Shown here: positions 57,002-64,000 of the stretch, piece by piece
Layout: every line of letters begins with the position of its first letter
Position numbering within the stretch: position 1 is the stretch's first letter
Assembly (NCBI RefSeq): GCF_025567045.1
Contig: NZ_JAOQJK010000002.1
Coordinates: 434,001 to 498,000, forward strand
DNA length: 64,000 bases
Source of the DNA: Barnesiella propionica
GTDB taxonomy: Bacteria > Bacteroidota > Bacteroidia > Bacteroidales > Barnesiellaceae
Reading direction: 5' to 3'
Position numbers and translations under genes: made by a program
The notes under the pieces: model-generated
The model's database searches: none
Told to the model about the DNA's origin: nothing
The model's input: the letters and a program-made list of their open reading frames with translations, nothing else

Positions 57002-58165
57002 ATGAAAAAATTTAAACTTCCCTTGTTAGCTCAAGTCATTATTGCCATTTTAGCCGGAATTTTTTTCGGACAATTTATTCCTGTTTCTTTGGCTCGTATC
57101 TTCGTTACATTTAATAGTCTTTTCGGTAATTTCCTGACCTTTATCATTCCTCTTATTATTATCGGATTAGTTACTCCGGCTATAGCGGAACTGGGAAAAG
57201 GAGCCGGACGACTTCTTTTAATAACCGCTGTCATAGCATATGGTTCTACCCTGTTCTCCGGTTTCTTCACTTATTTCAACTGCGATTTTATATTTCCCAA
57301 AATATTACCGGAAAACACAGACCTCAATTCATCGTGGGGAACAGGAGACACATTATTAACTCCATTCTTTTCCATAGATATGCCGGCTGCCGTTCCGGTT
57401 ATGACAGCATTGCTATTATCTTTTTGTATCGGCCTGGGGCTATCGCTTATAAAAGGAAATACACTGAGACAAGCCTGTTTTGATTTCAGGGATATAATCA
57501 CTATCCTTATTGCCAAAGTGATTATTCCCCTATTGCCTTTACATATATTCGGCATTTTCCTGAATATGACGGTCAGCAGTTCGGTATTACCCATTATCTT
57601 GTTATTCCTGCGGGTTATAATAGTTATCTTTATACTCCATATAGCTTTACTTTTTATACAATTCCTCATGGCGGGCCTTATAGGAAAAAAGAATCCGTTC
57701 GGGTTACTAAAAAATATGCTGCCCGCATACGCCACCGCGCTGGGTACACAATCATCCGCTGCAACTATTCCTGTCACCTTGGCACAAACAAGAAAGAACG
57801 GAGTCAGTGAGAACATTGCAACATTTGTCATACCGTTATGTGCTACAATCCATTTATCAGGCAGTACGATGAAAATAGTAGCCTGTTCCATGGCCATCAT
57901 GATTATGAGCGGAATGCCCATAGATATATTCAATTACAGTGGTTTTATTATGATGCTGGGAATAACCATGATAGCTGCCCCGGGTGTGCCGGGAGGAGCT
58001 ATCATGGCGGCATTGGGGCTCTTAGAAAGCATGCTGGGTTTCGGAGAAACGACACAAGCACTTATGATCGCATTATATATTGCGATGGATAGTTTCGGAA
58101 CAGCCTGCAACGTTACCGGTGACGGAGCTATCGCAGTTATCGTGGATAAAATAGCCAGAAAATAA
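57002..58165 (+). CDS. Dicarboxylate/amino acid:cation symporter (DAACS family)
   Basis: A 387-residue membrane protein of the glutamate-transporter family, eight main helices plus two re-entrant hairpins. The first hairpin is in AYATALGTQSSAATIPVTLA. The segment equivalent to NMDGT reads CATIHLSGSTMKIV, so that sodium-binding motif is altered. The last helix (IAMDSFGTACNVTGDGAIAV) keeps Asp 363 and Asn 370, but the position of the Arg that binds the acidic side chain is Gly 366. That Arg loss is typical of transporters for neutral amino acids. Substrate cannot be fixed. Confidence 0.88.
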   Translation: MKKFKLPLLAQVIIAILAGIFFGQFIPVSLARIFVTFNSLFGNFLTFIIPLIIIGLVTPAIAELGKGAGRLLLITAVIAYGSTLFSGFFTYFNCDFIFPKILPENTDLNSSWGTGDTLLTPFFSIDMPAAVPVMTALLLSFCIGLGLSLIKGNTLRQACFDFRDIITILIAKVIIPLLPLHIFGIFLNMTVSSSVLPIILLFLRVIIVIFILHIALLFIQFLMAGLIGKKNPFGLLKNMLPAYATALGTQSSAATIPVTLAQTRKNGVSENIATFVIPLCATIHLSGSTMKIVACSMAIMIMSGMPIDIFNYSGFIMMLGITMIAAPGVPGGAIMAALGLLESMLGFGETTQALMIALYIAMDSFGTACNVTGDGAIAVIVDKIARK

Positions 58166-58199
58166 ATTATCAAAAAAACACAACCTTTTTCATATAGTT

Positions 58200-61148
58200 C
58201 TACTTTTTCAGTATAACCCTATATCCAAAAATTCCGGAAGACGAATAAATCTTTATAAAATATAAGCCATCGATAAAACCAGACATATCAATCTCATAAG
58301 GTTCTAATATATGTTTTCTCATCATTAAATGCCCTTCCATATTAAAGACTTCAACATCGCTTACAATCATATCATTTTTAACCGCAATATACACAATTGA
58401 ATTCGTTGGATTAGGATAAATTTTTATATCAGGATCCATTTCTATTTTCGGTGTTAAACTCGCAAGGCTAAATAAACTTGCCGGAGGAGCTAAAGATTTA
58501 TCGGAACACGGTACAATTTCCGCACGAAATGACACTCCTTTTTTAATATGTGTACCTGGGCCTAAAATGATTTGTTTATAGGCTTCCAGATGATAATCTC
58601 CAGAATTCAATATAAGGGAATCGACATCAATCGTCCCCAGTCCTACCTCTTTTAATACATTATTCTTTAGATTATCTTTTTCCACCAAATAACAAGGAGA
58701 TAAAGAAGAACCTTTATAAGAACCATCACAATCTGCAACAATTATTACTTCAGAATCGACTTTCCCTTCACCATTTACATTAAAACCAGTACCAGAAGTT
58801 GGAGCAATCCGTACACAATTTTTACCATAGTCCCATCTATTATATCTACCCGGGTAAGCTTTTATTTTTATCGTATGAACTCCTGGAGTAGTTAGCTTAA
58901 ATCCACGAAAACCTTTAGGTGTATAATATGTGCCCGGAACTATATCAGAATATTTAAATGTAGTCTTATATTTCTCTTCTTTTAAGAGTATTTTATCCAT
59001 CATAAATTGTAAAGCCCCTACACCTTCTTGTGGATAATAATTATAATTATATGCTGGAGAACAATATACATAGTAATCATAACAGCCCTGCTTAATATAT
59101 GAATGATCTTCAGTCACCATATCTATTTTTTCTTTAATCCAGACTGTATCTCCAAGAGCAAATTTTTTTCTATTTTGGTATAATTCGCTCGTAACTTTAA
59201 AACACTCAGACGGTATTTTATAATCAATATCAAGAACAGTCCAATTTTGTGTTTTTTTAATTACCGGATTTTCATATCCATTGGATTCCATATAAACTTC
59301 TAATGTAAATAAATACGATCCCTCTTGCGTAAGTGAAAACCTCTGATCGAGCAAATTAAAAAATGAAACAGAAGCTGTACGACTATCCAAAACTTTCGAA
59401 TACTTTGTATAACAATAAACAGAAGCAGTATCATCTTCAAAATAATAATGCCCTCTAATCCAATCGTCAGGAAATTTATTTACTTTAAATTTCCACATTA
59501 TATTCTCTCCTGCAACAGGTAAATTAGAAACTGCAGCTGATATTGTTAAATTATCATAAGTCCTCAATCTGTAATCATCTCCGCTATCATAATCACCAAA
59601 GTTCCTGCCAGAGATTGTAAACGTTAACTGCATTCTATCATCAGGAATTGAAGGATCTACAGGATCAGTATATACATATGACTCACTATCATTTATAAAT
59701 AAATAATTAGTCATAAAAGGCAGATCTTTAGCTGTAGAAAGTTTACTATACAAAGTCTGAAATAAGTCTTTATTGGAATTACAATTTACAGGAGTTTTAT
59801 ATCCGCCACGACATATCCCTATTACTTTATGATTATAATTAAATAAAGGTGAACCTGATGATCCCTCTTCTGCTTTAAAGCCTGCAGTAGAAAGCACTTC
59901 CCAATGATCATTTCCACTTATAAAGTTTCCATCATTCCATCCAACTGATTTGGCTGCTTTTTCACTCAAAAATACCTTCTTAACATCACCTTTAGGATGA
60001 TGAATCCCTACTAAAGGGCGCAAAGAATTGCCTGGTTCGATAAACAGTTCGGTAAAATCGTATCCGGCAAAAGCTACATCGTACTTAGATATATCTTTCA
60101 CCGTATTATTTAATTCCAAAAGAAGAATATCATTATTGCTGTAAGATAAATTATCTTTTCTTGATAAAATACTTGCTCCTAATGCCGATTTTGTCGTACT
60201 TTTGCTAATATCCGAACCGTCACTGTTGCAAGAGGTCGCTTCATGCCTGAAAAGAAAAAGCCAATTCTTTACATCCGATAATGTTCCGTTTTCATGCTCA
60301 TAACAATGATTTGCCGTAAAAAGAAACGGTTTTTTATTAAATACGTAATTATTCCCATCATTCACCAATACTCCGGAACATACTCCCCAATAATCGGAAT
60401 AGGAATGATCTCTTTCTAATATCAATACCGTCGATTTAACTTCAATATCAAATTTATTATCTTTCAAGCACGATGTATTAATATGGCATTGTGCAGAACC
60501 TTCGGAACTAAAAGGGCCTTTATATTCAATAAAACAATCACTAAATATATAGACTACTTTATTAATATATAACTGTGCTTTTTCCATATTGACCGGAGCC
60601 GTATATTCAACATATACACTATTACCATTTATATTTTGAGTTAAAAAGGTACTATCTATTCTATTATTCTCATCAGTAAACGATCCTAAAACCATAGATC
60701 TATCTTCATTATATATAAATAAGCTCCCTCCCTTGGGAATACAAAATTTACTGAAGATCAATTGATAACCCTTTGCTTTTTCAGATTCAAGTTTTAACAA
60801 CCATAATTTTTTTCCGTCATTAATTTCATATTCTTGCGCTAAATCAAAAAAGTCAATATCAACAACTACTTCTTTTCCATAATAAAACTGATTATAACAA
60901 CCGCTACACGAGTTTTTTATATCGTCTAATTCTTTTTTAATGTCATTAAGATCAAGATCTTTTATCTTATAAGACTCAACATATTTTTTCTCGGACTTAA
61001 TGCCTTTAAGCGATAATGAAGCGAAAAATGAATAAGGTTTTCCGCCATAACTAACTTGAGCCATTATATGACCCGGCAAAAGACAAATAAATAAAATTAA
61101 TAAATAGAATACTGATCTATTCATCATTGAAGCATAGTGTGATTTCAT
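58200..61148 (-). CDS. Secreted trypsin-like serine protease with T9SS sorting domain
   Basis: A 982-residue exported protein. A signal peptide (MNRSVFYLLILFICLLPGHI region) is followed by a propeptide and a trypsin-like domain resembling lysyl endopeptidases. The triad is His in FTANHCYEHENG, Asp in NDILLLELN and Ser in EEGSSGSPLFNYNHK. The middle part (about 520-900) has beta-rich repeat domains. The C terminus is a type IX secretion sorting domain (KIYPNPTNSIVYIAV, then GHLMMRKHILEP and DGLYFIKIYSSSG). ATG choices are 61148, 61127 and 61124; I gave 61148 but a later start is equally possible. Confidence 0.85.
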   Translation of the reverse strand: MKSHYASMMNRSVFYLLILFICLLPGHIMAQVSYGGKPYSFFASLSLKGIKSEKKYVESYKIKDLDLNDIKKELDDIKNSCSGCYNQFYYGKEVVVDIDFFDLAQEYEINDGKKLWLLKLESEKAKGYQLIFSKFCIPKGGSLFIYNEDRSMVLGSFTDENNRIDSTFLTQNINGNSVYVEYTAPVNMEKAQLYINKVVYIFSDCFIEYKGPFSSEGSAQCHINTSCLKDNKFDIEVKSTVLILERDHSYSDYWGVCSGVLVNDGNNYVFNKKPFLFTANHCYEHENGTLSDVKNWLFLFRHEATSCNSDGSDISKSTTKSALGASILSRKDNLSYSNNDILLLELNNTVKDISKYDVAFAGYDFTELFIEPGNSLRPLVGIHHPKGDVKKVFLSEKAAKSVGWNDGNFISGNDHWEVLSTAGFKAEEGSSGSPLFNYNHKVIGICRGGYKTPVNCNSNKDLFQTLYSKLSTAKDLPFMTNYLFINDSESYVYTDPVDPSIPDDRMQLTFTISGRNFGDYDSGDDYRLRTYDNLTISAAVSNLPVAGENIMWKFKVNKFPDDWIRGHYYFEDDTASVYCYTKYSKVLDSRTASVSFFNLLDQRFSLTQEGSYLFTLEVYMESNGYENPVIKKTQNWTVLDIDYKIPSECFKVTSELYQNRKKFALGDTVWIKEKIDMVTEDHSYIKQGCYDYYVYCSPAYNYNYYPQEGVGALQFMMDKILLKEEKYKTTFKYSDIVPGTYYTPKGFRGFKLTTPGVHTIKIKAYPGRYNRWDYGKNCVRIAPTSGTGFNVNGEGKVDSEVIIVADCDGSYKGSSLSPCYLVEKDNLKNNVLKEVGLGTIDVDSLILNSGDYHLEAYKQIILGPGTHIKKGVSFRAEIVPCSDKSLAPPASLFSLASLTPKIEMDPDIKIYPNPTNSIVYIAVKNDMIVSDVEVFNMEGHLMMRKHILEPYEIDMSGFIDGLYFIKIYSSSGIFGYRVILKK

Positions 61149-61447
61149 AGTAATATGTGATAAATTATTTTTTGTAAACATAACCAATATTTTAATAAAT
61201 ACAAAAAATATGACTTAATTAATTTATCAATCAATATTTAAATTAATAAAATTATTATATATAAAATTTATATAATCTATAGATTTTAAAATATCAAAAT
61301 AATAAAGGTAAAATATTTTGGAGCCATTTTTCTATACACTTATTTTAGAGCCTGTAATTGGTTTGTAGATATACTATTCTTTAGGTTAAACCATTCGCTA
61401 AAATTGTTTTTCCTATGAAAAACAATTGCATATAGAAATAAATTACG
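61149..61447. other. AT-rich intergenic region with a hairpin overlapping a -33 element
   Basis: About 300 bp between the protease start and the promoter at 61426-61455. It holds no gene. An 11-base perfect hairpin, AATTGTTTTTC/GAAAAACAATT with a 4-base loop, is at 61402-61427 and covers part of the -33 TTG. It could be an operator. Confidence 0.5.
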
Positions 61448-61455
61448 TATTTTTG
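61426..61455 (+). promoter_or_regulatory. Promoter of the structured leader RNA
   Basis: A -33 TTG at 61426-61428 and an exact -7 box TATTTTTG at 61448-61455, spaced 19 bases, one of the best promoter matches in the window. Transcription would start near 61462, right at the first arm of the leader structure. Confidence 0.65.
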
Positions 61456-61459
61456 CATC

Positions 61460-61585
61460 GTAAAACATTTGAGATGCGCAATTAAATGTGTCGAGTGAGA
61501 GGTAAAAACAGTTAGCCTCCGCCGATGCACATTTTATTTGTGTATCTCGTTCAAATGTTTTACACCCTAAAGAACGGCGGAGGCT
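61460..61585 (+). ncRNA. Structured leader or small RNA with interleaved pairings (candidate pseudoknot)
   Basis: Arm A GTAAAACATTTGA (61460-61472) pairs perfectly with TCAAATGTTTTAC (61551-61563). Inside, GATGCGCA (61473-61480) can pair with TGTGTATC (61539-61546, G-U allowed) and AAATGTG (61484-61490) with CACATTT (61528-61534). In the apical loop AGCCTCCGCCG (61514-61524) is complementary over 11 bases to CGGCGGAGGCT (61575-61585), which lies after the first stem. The order A-B-A'-B' makes a pseudoknot or a two-state switch. It may be an independent RNA or the leader of the gene at 61616. No Rfam family is claimed. Confidence 0.55.
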
Positions 61586-61615
61586 CTATATATTTATTTG
61601 ATTAAAAACTATGTG

Positions 61616-62035
61616 ATGAGATTAAATTCACACATGAGACATTTATGTCATTATTCGTCGTTTAGTATAACATTACACCATATACGAAAGTTTATCCATA
61701 ACCATCATTATAGGAAACGATATCCCGGAATTTTAAAAAATACATTTGCAGACAAGTCTATAATTCATATGATTGAATTTTATAATGAGGAAAAAATGCA
61801 TTCTCTTATTCATTTCGATCATCATTCCTGTATAATATATGAAACAGAATTTATTCATCAAGTAATTTCATCACTACCTGAAGAAGAGCAAAAAATAATC
61901 ATACTTTTTCTCAATGGATATATTACTGAAGATATAGCTGATTTGTTGAAACTTCCCAACCACATTATTCAATTTAAACTTTACAGAATTCATAAGCAAT
62001 TTAAGAATAAATATCGCCCGCAAAAATCAAAATAG
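61616..62035 (+). CDS. Small sigma-70 region-4-like protein
   Basis: A 139-residue protein starting MRLNSHMRHLCH (ATG 61616; a TTG at 61598 also possible). The N-terminal half is rich in His and basic residues (SITLHHIRKFIHNHHYRKRY). Residues about 80-135 resemble sigma-70 region 4 (SLPEEEQKIIILFLNGYI, then EDIADLLKLPNHIIQFKLYR), the HTH that binds the -35 or -33 element. Regions 2 and 3 of a sigma factor are absent, so it is not a whole ECF sigma. It may be a truncated sigma or a DNA-binding regulator. It follows the structured leader. Confidence 0.55.
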   Translation: MRLNSHMRHLCHYSSFSITLHHIRKFIHNHHYRKRYPGILKNTFADKSIIHMIEFYNEEKMHSLIHFDHHSCIIYETEFIHQVISSLPEEEQKIIILFLNGYITEDIADLLKLPNHIIQFKLYRIHKQFKNKYRPQKSK

Positions 62036-62091
62036 GCGTAATAACATTTTATAATATTAAAATTCGTATACCCCGCAAGAATTATTGAAAT

Positions 62092-62136
62092 TGTAGTTTG
62101 GTTCTGATTCCTCTACAAAATCAGAACCAAACTACA
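62092..62136. terminator. Perfect 18-base hairpin after the sigma-like gene
   Basis: Arms at 62092-62109 and 62119-62136 are perfectly complementary over 18 bases (core GTTTGGTTCTGATT) with a 9-base loop, followed by GCTTTT on the plus strand. Probably the terminator of the sigma-like gene. Confidence 0.65.
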
Positions 62137-62195
62137 GCTTTTGAAATAGTTTTTCCTTAGGTCCCTGAAACAAAAGTCAATAAAAGCTATAAAAT

Positions 62196-62224
62196 AAAGG
62201 CGTCAGCTTTTAACTGACGCCTTT
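62196..62224 (-). terminator. Terminator of tRNA-Cys
   Basis: Inverted repeat AAAGGCGTCAG/CTGACGCCTTT at 62196-62206 and 62214-62224 with a 7-base loop, 10 bases after the tRNA 3' end on the minus strand. Confidence 0.8.
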
Positions 62225-62234
62225 TAATAAATCG

Positions 62235-62305
62235 AGGTTCCTAGCAGATTCGAACTGCTGTAGACGGTTTTGCAGACCGGTGCCTAACCACTCGGCCAAG
62301 GAACC
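62235..62305 (-). tRNA. tRNA-Cys (anticodon GCA)
   Basis: A 71-base tRNA read on the minus strand. The acceptor stem is GGTTCCT/AGGAACC with discriminator T, the normal base for tRNA-Cys. The anticodon stem is CGGT/ACCG around loop CTGCAAA, giving GCA. The T arm contains GTTCGAATC. CCA is not encoded and must be added by the CCA enzyme. Confidence 0.97.
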
Positions 62306-62361
62306 ATTCTTTGGTTGTGATTGCGAGTGCAAAGGTAATGTATTTTTTTAATTCCGCAATA

Positions 62362-62559
62362 CTATTTCGTACTTTTTTCTTTTGGAATTATATATTCCTG
62401 TTTCCTTTCTTTGCAGGGAATATTACAACCCGAACAACAAGAACAAAGACCTTTATGTGACTTAGGTTTGCGTATCAATAAGATAACGCGCCGAACCACA
62501 TAGGCGGCGACCAAAACACCTATAATTATAATTATTATATTCTGTATATAAGGCGTCAT
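62362..62559 (-). CDS. FeoB-associated Cys-rich membrane protein
   Basis: A 65-residue protein with one N-terminal membrane helix (YIQNIIIIIIGVLVAAYVV) and a short tail with four cysteines in LCSCCSGCNIPC. It belongs to the small Cys-rich group found next to feoB (Pfam family of FeoB-associated proteins). It may bind iron or help insert FeoB. It overlaps the DUF3267 gene by 4 bases. Confidence 0.85.
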   Translation of the reverse strand: MTPYIQNIIIIIIGVLVAAYVVRRVILLIRKPKSHKGLCSCCSGCNIPCKERKQEYIIPKEKSTK

Positions 62560-63197
62560 CTTAACTTCTCCATAAAATAAGTGGTTTTATTATCTATGTC
62601 ATCAACAGTTATAACGTCACGTCCTCTATATTGTTTGAAGTATCTCAGCAAGGTAATATCCCCAGTACAGGAAAGAATATGAAACATCAGCAGTACAATA
62701 CAAGACAGCCTTAACCATAAAGGCAGCGGAAATAAAATCAACAAACCTAACATTATACCCAACATATACAAAGGAGCTAATGCTACCCGACGAAATTTAA
62801 CATAATCTGCCGGAAAATCATGCGCAGCCGCATAGAACACAAATCGTTTCCATTGAGCTCCAAATCTTACATCGGCAGCACCTTCATTCTTATAAACGAT
62901 CCAATGCACAATCTCATGTGTGGGTATAAGAAAAATAATGCCGCACACAATAACTAACAAAAACAAAGCAAAGTCTATCCACACAGAAGGATTATTTATT
63001 GATAGTCCCAGCATATACCCCAAAGCTGCTGCTGAAATTATTATCAATAAAAAAGAAAAGAATATATTAAATACCTTATAAGGCTTATCTCTCATTGTAT
63101 AATTCATCATAAATTCTTTGATGTTATCAAAAGGAAGCTCTTCTATTATTTCATACCCTACTTCCTTATATTTACCGCCAATACTTTTATTTTCCAT
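62556..63197 (-). CDS. DUF3267 membrane zincin-like protein
   Basis: A 213-residue membrane protein with about four hydrophobic segments and an HExxH motif in PTHEIVHWIVYKNEGA near residue 94, typical of DUF3267 putative metalloproteases. It lies between feoB and the FeoB-associated peptide, with 9 bases and a 4-base overlap respectively. A protease role in metal or membrane homeostasis is inference. Confidence 0.8.
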   Translation of the reverse strand: MENKSIGGKYKEVGYEIIEELPFDNIKEFMMNYTMRDKPYKVFNIFFSFLLIIISAAALGYMLGLSINNPSVWIDFALFLLVIVCGIIFLIPTHEIVHWIVYKNEGAADVRFGAQWKRFVFYAAAHDFPADYVKFRRVALAPLYMLGIMLGLLILFPLPLWLRLSCIVLLMFHILSCTGDITLLRYFKQYRGRDVITVDDIDNKTTYFMEKLR

Positions 63198-63206
63198 TTC
63201 CTTTAT

Positions 63207-64000
63207 TTATATAAATAACAAACACAATCTATAAACGATAAATGCAGCACCCCAGGCTATTCCTGTATTATATAATACCGAAAAGGCACCCCATTTCCAA
63301 CTGCCGGATTCCTGTATAATTGCAGCAACTGTGGCCAGACAAGGGAAATACAATAACACAAATACCATAAAGCTTAATGCAATAGCAGGAGTAAAATCCG
63401 GTTTTCCCGTATGAGGATTAGGTGCTGTAAGTTTCTGTGATAAATTAGCCGTATTATCCGGATCGTTTTCGGAATACAATACACCAATAGTACTTACGAT
63501 AAGTTCTTTAGCAGCGGTTCCCGAAACGAGGGCTATACTTACCTTCCAGTTAAACCCGAGCGGCTCAACCACCGGAGCGATAAAGCTTCCCACACGTCCC
63601 AGATAAGATTCCTGTTGTTGTGTTGCAATTTCTTTTTCTGTCAGTTCCCGTTCTCCGGCAGCTTCATGGCGCGGATAATAGCTCAGGAACCAAACGATAA
63701 TGGATGCAACCAATATAAGTCCTCCCATCTTTCTCAGATATTGTTCTGCTTTTCCCCACATATGCCTTAATGTCGCTTTTACCGTAGGCATACGGTAAGG
63801 GGGCAATTCCATTACAAATGGTGTTTCATCACGTTTAAAATGAAACTTACGCAATAATTTAGCCGAGACAACAGCTATAAGAATACCTAAAAGATACAAT
63901 CCCAAAAATACAACGCTGGCTCGTTTCGGGAAAAATGTGCCTACCAATAATATATAAATAGGCAGACGTGCACTACAGGACATGAACGGATTGATAAGCA
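63207..64000 (-). CDS. feoB: Ferrous iron transporter FeoB, C-terminal part (runs off the window end)
   Basis: The frame is open to the window edge, giving the last roughly 264 residues. It begins with INPFMSCSARLPIYILLVG, the conserved FeoB permease Cys segment, followed by gate helices and ALVSGTAAKELIVSTIGVLY and LLYFPCLATVAAIIQESGSW. FeoB imports Fe(II) with GTPase control; the G domain lies outside the window. It is the first gene in the visible feo operon: feoB, DUF3267, Cys-rich peptide. Confidence 0.96.
   Translation of the reverse strand, partial: LINPFMSCSARLPIYILLVGTFFPKRASVVFLGLYLLGILIAVVSAKLLRKFHFKRDETPFVMELPPYRMPTVKATLRHMWGKAEQYLRKMGGLILVASIIVWFLSYYPRHEAAGERELTEKEIATQQQESYLGRVGSFIAPVVEPLGFNWKVSIALVSGTAAKELIVSTIGVLYSENDPDNTANLSQKLTAPNPHTGKPDFTPAIALSFMVFVLLYFPCLATVAAIIQESGSWKWGAFSVLYNTGIAWGAAFIVYRLCLLFI

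Noticed and set aside
57271..57933. Long open frame antisense to the DAACS symporter
   Set aside because: Shadow of a hydrophobic gene; no matching domains and it lies wholly within a confident gene.

Overview
The window looks like chromosomal DNA of an AT-rich Bacteroidota, most likely order Bacteroidales. Evidence: a complete Bacteroides aerotolerance (bat) operon, two TonB-dependent receptors with N-terminal features typical of the phylum, a serine protease with a type IX secretion (T9SS) C-terminal sorting domain, a rubredoxin-first (reverse) rubrerythrin next to a PerR-like regulator, and the recurrent Bacteroides -7 promoter hexamer TAnnTTTG in front of many genes. The genus cannot be fixed from sequence alone; the Barnesiellaceae/Coprobacter area is a guess. 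No insertion sequence, prophage, CRISPR array, rRNA or origin was seen. One tRNA (Cys) is present.

Layout. 1-4955 (minus strand): the start of a TonB receptor, nhaA, lepA, and a perR-rubrerythrin peroxide-defence operon with a 7-1-7 palindromic operator. 5047-7589: lysC-lysA (lysine/DAP pathway) with a hairpin between them. 7681-12525: one tightly packed minus-strand operon purU-tlpA-hisH-hisA-hisF-hisIE-ftsE. 12813-16209: a CPBP membrane protease, lptB, and divergent mlaE-mlaF (lipid transport). 16351-20461: pckA facing groES-groEL, with a 570-bp convergent gap holding two terminators and three tandem hairpins. 20774-23027: a DUF2007-Usp-Usp stress protein, a small HTH protein and a PAP2 phosphatase. 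23131-31533: the bat operon read moxR-DUF58-unnamed-batA-batB-batC-batD-batE. 31706-33282: two overlapping HU-type genes, one fused to a membrane segment and a LysM-like domain. 33477-37677: ppk1, a leucine-rich-repeat exported protein and a CvfB-like S1 protein.

38239-41608 is a three-gene plus-strand cluster of two lipoproteins and a TonB-C-terminal protein, two of which share a YGNWT-R-K motif; I do not recognise its function. 41701-44806 is a minus-strand set (Cys/His-rich exported protein, TonB receptor, heavy-metal-associated domain protein) that looks like outer-membrane metal, perhaps copper, handling. 44928-52151 holds a DUF3298 lipoprotein, rsmG, an MBL hydrolase, an alpha/beta hydrolase, a TPR protein, glnS and a YjbQ protein. 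52206-58165 holds a small unknown, a BI-1 family membrane protein, mutS2, an SRAP (HMCES/YedK) protein and a DAACS symporter. 58200-62035 holds the T9SS protease and, divergently, a promoter followed by a strongly structured leader and a small sigma-region-4-like protein. 62235-64000 is tRNA-Cys and a feoB-DUF3267-FeoB-associated Cys-rich peptide operon running off the window end.

The most unusual signals are the possible pseudoknotted leader RNA at about 61460-61585, the three-hairpin intergenic element at 18236-18373, two GG-N10-GC (sigma-54-like) motifs before groES, the HU-TM-LysM fusion, and the unknown lipoprotein/TonB-C cluster at 38239-41608.
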